Part shown: piece by piece, positions 6,451 through 7,127 of the stretch
Layout: each line of letters opens with the position of its first letter
How positions within the stretch are numbered: the stretch's first letter is position 1
From: Oscillospiraceae bacterium
GTDB taxonomy: Bacteria; Bacillota; Clostridia; Oscillospirales; Acutalibacteraceae
DNA length: 7,127 nt
Direction: 5' to 3'
NCBI GenBank assembly: GCA_003499325.1
Contig: DNIP01000190.1
Coordinates: 1-7,127 of the forward strand
Notes under the pieces: model-generated
The model's input: only the letters and a program-made list of their open reading frames with translations
Told to the model about the DNA's origin: nothing
The model's database searches: none
Position numbers and translations under genes: made by a program

Positions 6451-7127
6451 ATGCAAATTTCCGAAAAACAACTTGCATTGGTCAACGATCGTCTGCAGGC
6501 GATCCTCAAATCCGATAACTATTTCGCGCAGCTCTACAAGGAGCAGGGCATCACCGAGATCAAGACCGTCGAGGATTTCAAAAAGCTCCCCTTTGTCGAT
6601 AAGGCGGAGCTCCGCAACGCTTATCCGTTAGGCATCCAGGCGGCTCCGGATGACGAGATCGTCCGCATCCATTCGTCCTCGGGCACAACCGGCAAGCCGG
6701 TCATCATCCCGTATACCGCCAAGGACGTGGACGACTGGTCAACCATGTTCGCGCGCTGCTATGAGACCGCCGGCATCACCAAAAAAGACCGCATCCAGAT
6801 CACCCCGGGCTACGGCCTGTGGACGGCGGGCATCGGCTTTCAGGCGGGCTGTGAAAAGCTCGGCGCGATGGCGATCCCGATGGGCCCCGGCAACACCGAA
6901 AAACAGCTCCAGATGATGCAGGATCTGAAATCCACCGTCATCTGCGCGACATCCAGCTATGCGCTTCTGCTCGCCGAGGAGATCAACAAGCGCGGCATCA
7001 AAAAGGATATCTGCCTCAAAAAGGGCGTTATCGGCTCCGAGAGATGGAGCGACAAAAAGCGCGAGTATATCGCGAGCGAGCTCGGCATCGAGCTGTATGA
7101 TATCTACGGCCTGACCGAGATCTACGG
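6451..7127 (+). CDS. paaK: Phenylacetate-CoA ligase family protein (AMP-forming), partial at the right edge
   Basis: The reading frame opens at ATG 6451 behind AGGAGGA (6439-6445) and stays open for 225 codons to the window edge. Full family members are about 430 residues, so roughly half is present. SSSGTTGKP (75-83) is the nucleotide-binding loop of adenylate-forming enzymes. TPGYGLWTAGIGFQAG resembles the aryl-binding region of PaaK, and YDIYGLTEIYG ends exactly at the edge as the second conserved motif. The enzyme joins an aryl acetate (phenyl-, hydroxyphenyl- or indoleacetate) to CoA using ATP, or runs in reverse. Its place after iorAB ties it to aryl-acetyl-CoA. The exact aryl substrate cannot be told. 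The C-terminal lysine-bearing domain is outside the window. The symbol is a family name. Confidence 0.93.
   Translation, partial: MQISEKQLALVNDRLQAILKSDNYFAQLYKEQGITEIKTVEDFKKLPFVDKAELRNAYPLGIQAAPDDEIVRIHSSSGTTGKPVIIPYTAKDVDDWSTMFARCYETAGITKKDRIQITPGYGLWTAGIGFQAGCEKLGAMAIPMGPGNTEKQLQMMQDLKSTVICATSSYALLLAEEINKRGIKKDICLKKGVIGSERWSDKKREYIASELGIELYDIYGLTEIY

Overview
The window looks like a chromosomal segment of a GC-rich, anaerobic, spore-forming member of the Clostridia, probably Oscillospiraceae/Ruminococcaceae-like. The reasons are: a spore-cortex-lytic (SleC-like) gene pair; a ferredoxin-dependent, oxygen-sensitive indolepyruvate oxidoreductase; strong AGGAGG-type ribosome binding sites; and GC-rich codons inside AT-rich promoter islands. 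The genus assignment is inference. All genes lie on the + strand and nothing in the window marks it as phage or plasmid.

Region 1 (1-1868) is a two-gene operon. A 155-residue protein with one predicted beta-sandwich domain overlaps by 8 bp a 447-residue protein made of a SpoIID/LytB-like domain followed by three peptidoglycan-binding repeats. Together they read like the pro-region and the catalytic plus binding regions of the germination enzyme SleC, split over two genes. The promoter resembles the mother-cell sigma-E consensus and lies inside a terminator-like hairpin whose 3' arm is the ribosome binding site of the first gene.

Region 2 (1869-3794) is a single gene for a membrane-anchored polysaccharide deacetylase. 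It has an Arg/Asp/Tyr-rich cytoplasmic head of about 140 residues, one transmembrane helix, two fibronectin type III domains and a NodB catalytic domain with all five motifs. Its promoter shares an ATATCC-N14/15-ATATAATG pattern with that of region 1, so the two units may be expressed together in sporulation. A good hairpin terminator follows it.

Region 3 (3795-4034) is non-coding. It contains a perfect 20-bp GC palindrome inside a larger inverted repeat, a second inverted repeat that shares an edge with it, and then the promoter and a short leader hairpin for the next operon.

Region 4 (4035-7127, running off the right edge) is an operon iorA-iorB-paaK-like. IorAB interconverts aryl pyruvates and aryl-acetyl-CoA using thiamine diphosphate and ferredoxin. 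The AMP-forming ligase interconverts aryl-acetyl-CoA and the free aryl acetate. The set can run oxidatively, degrading Trp/Phe/Tyr to indoleacetate-type acids, or reductively, salvaging aryl acetates into aromatic amino acids. The sequence does not decide the direction.

The gene families are mostly known. The most notable points are the split SleC-like pair, the promoter-in-hairpin arrangement, the shared promoter pattern, the unusual cytoplasmic head of the deacetylase, and the compound palindrome before iorA.
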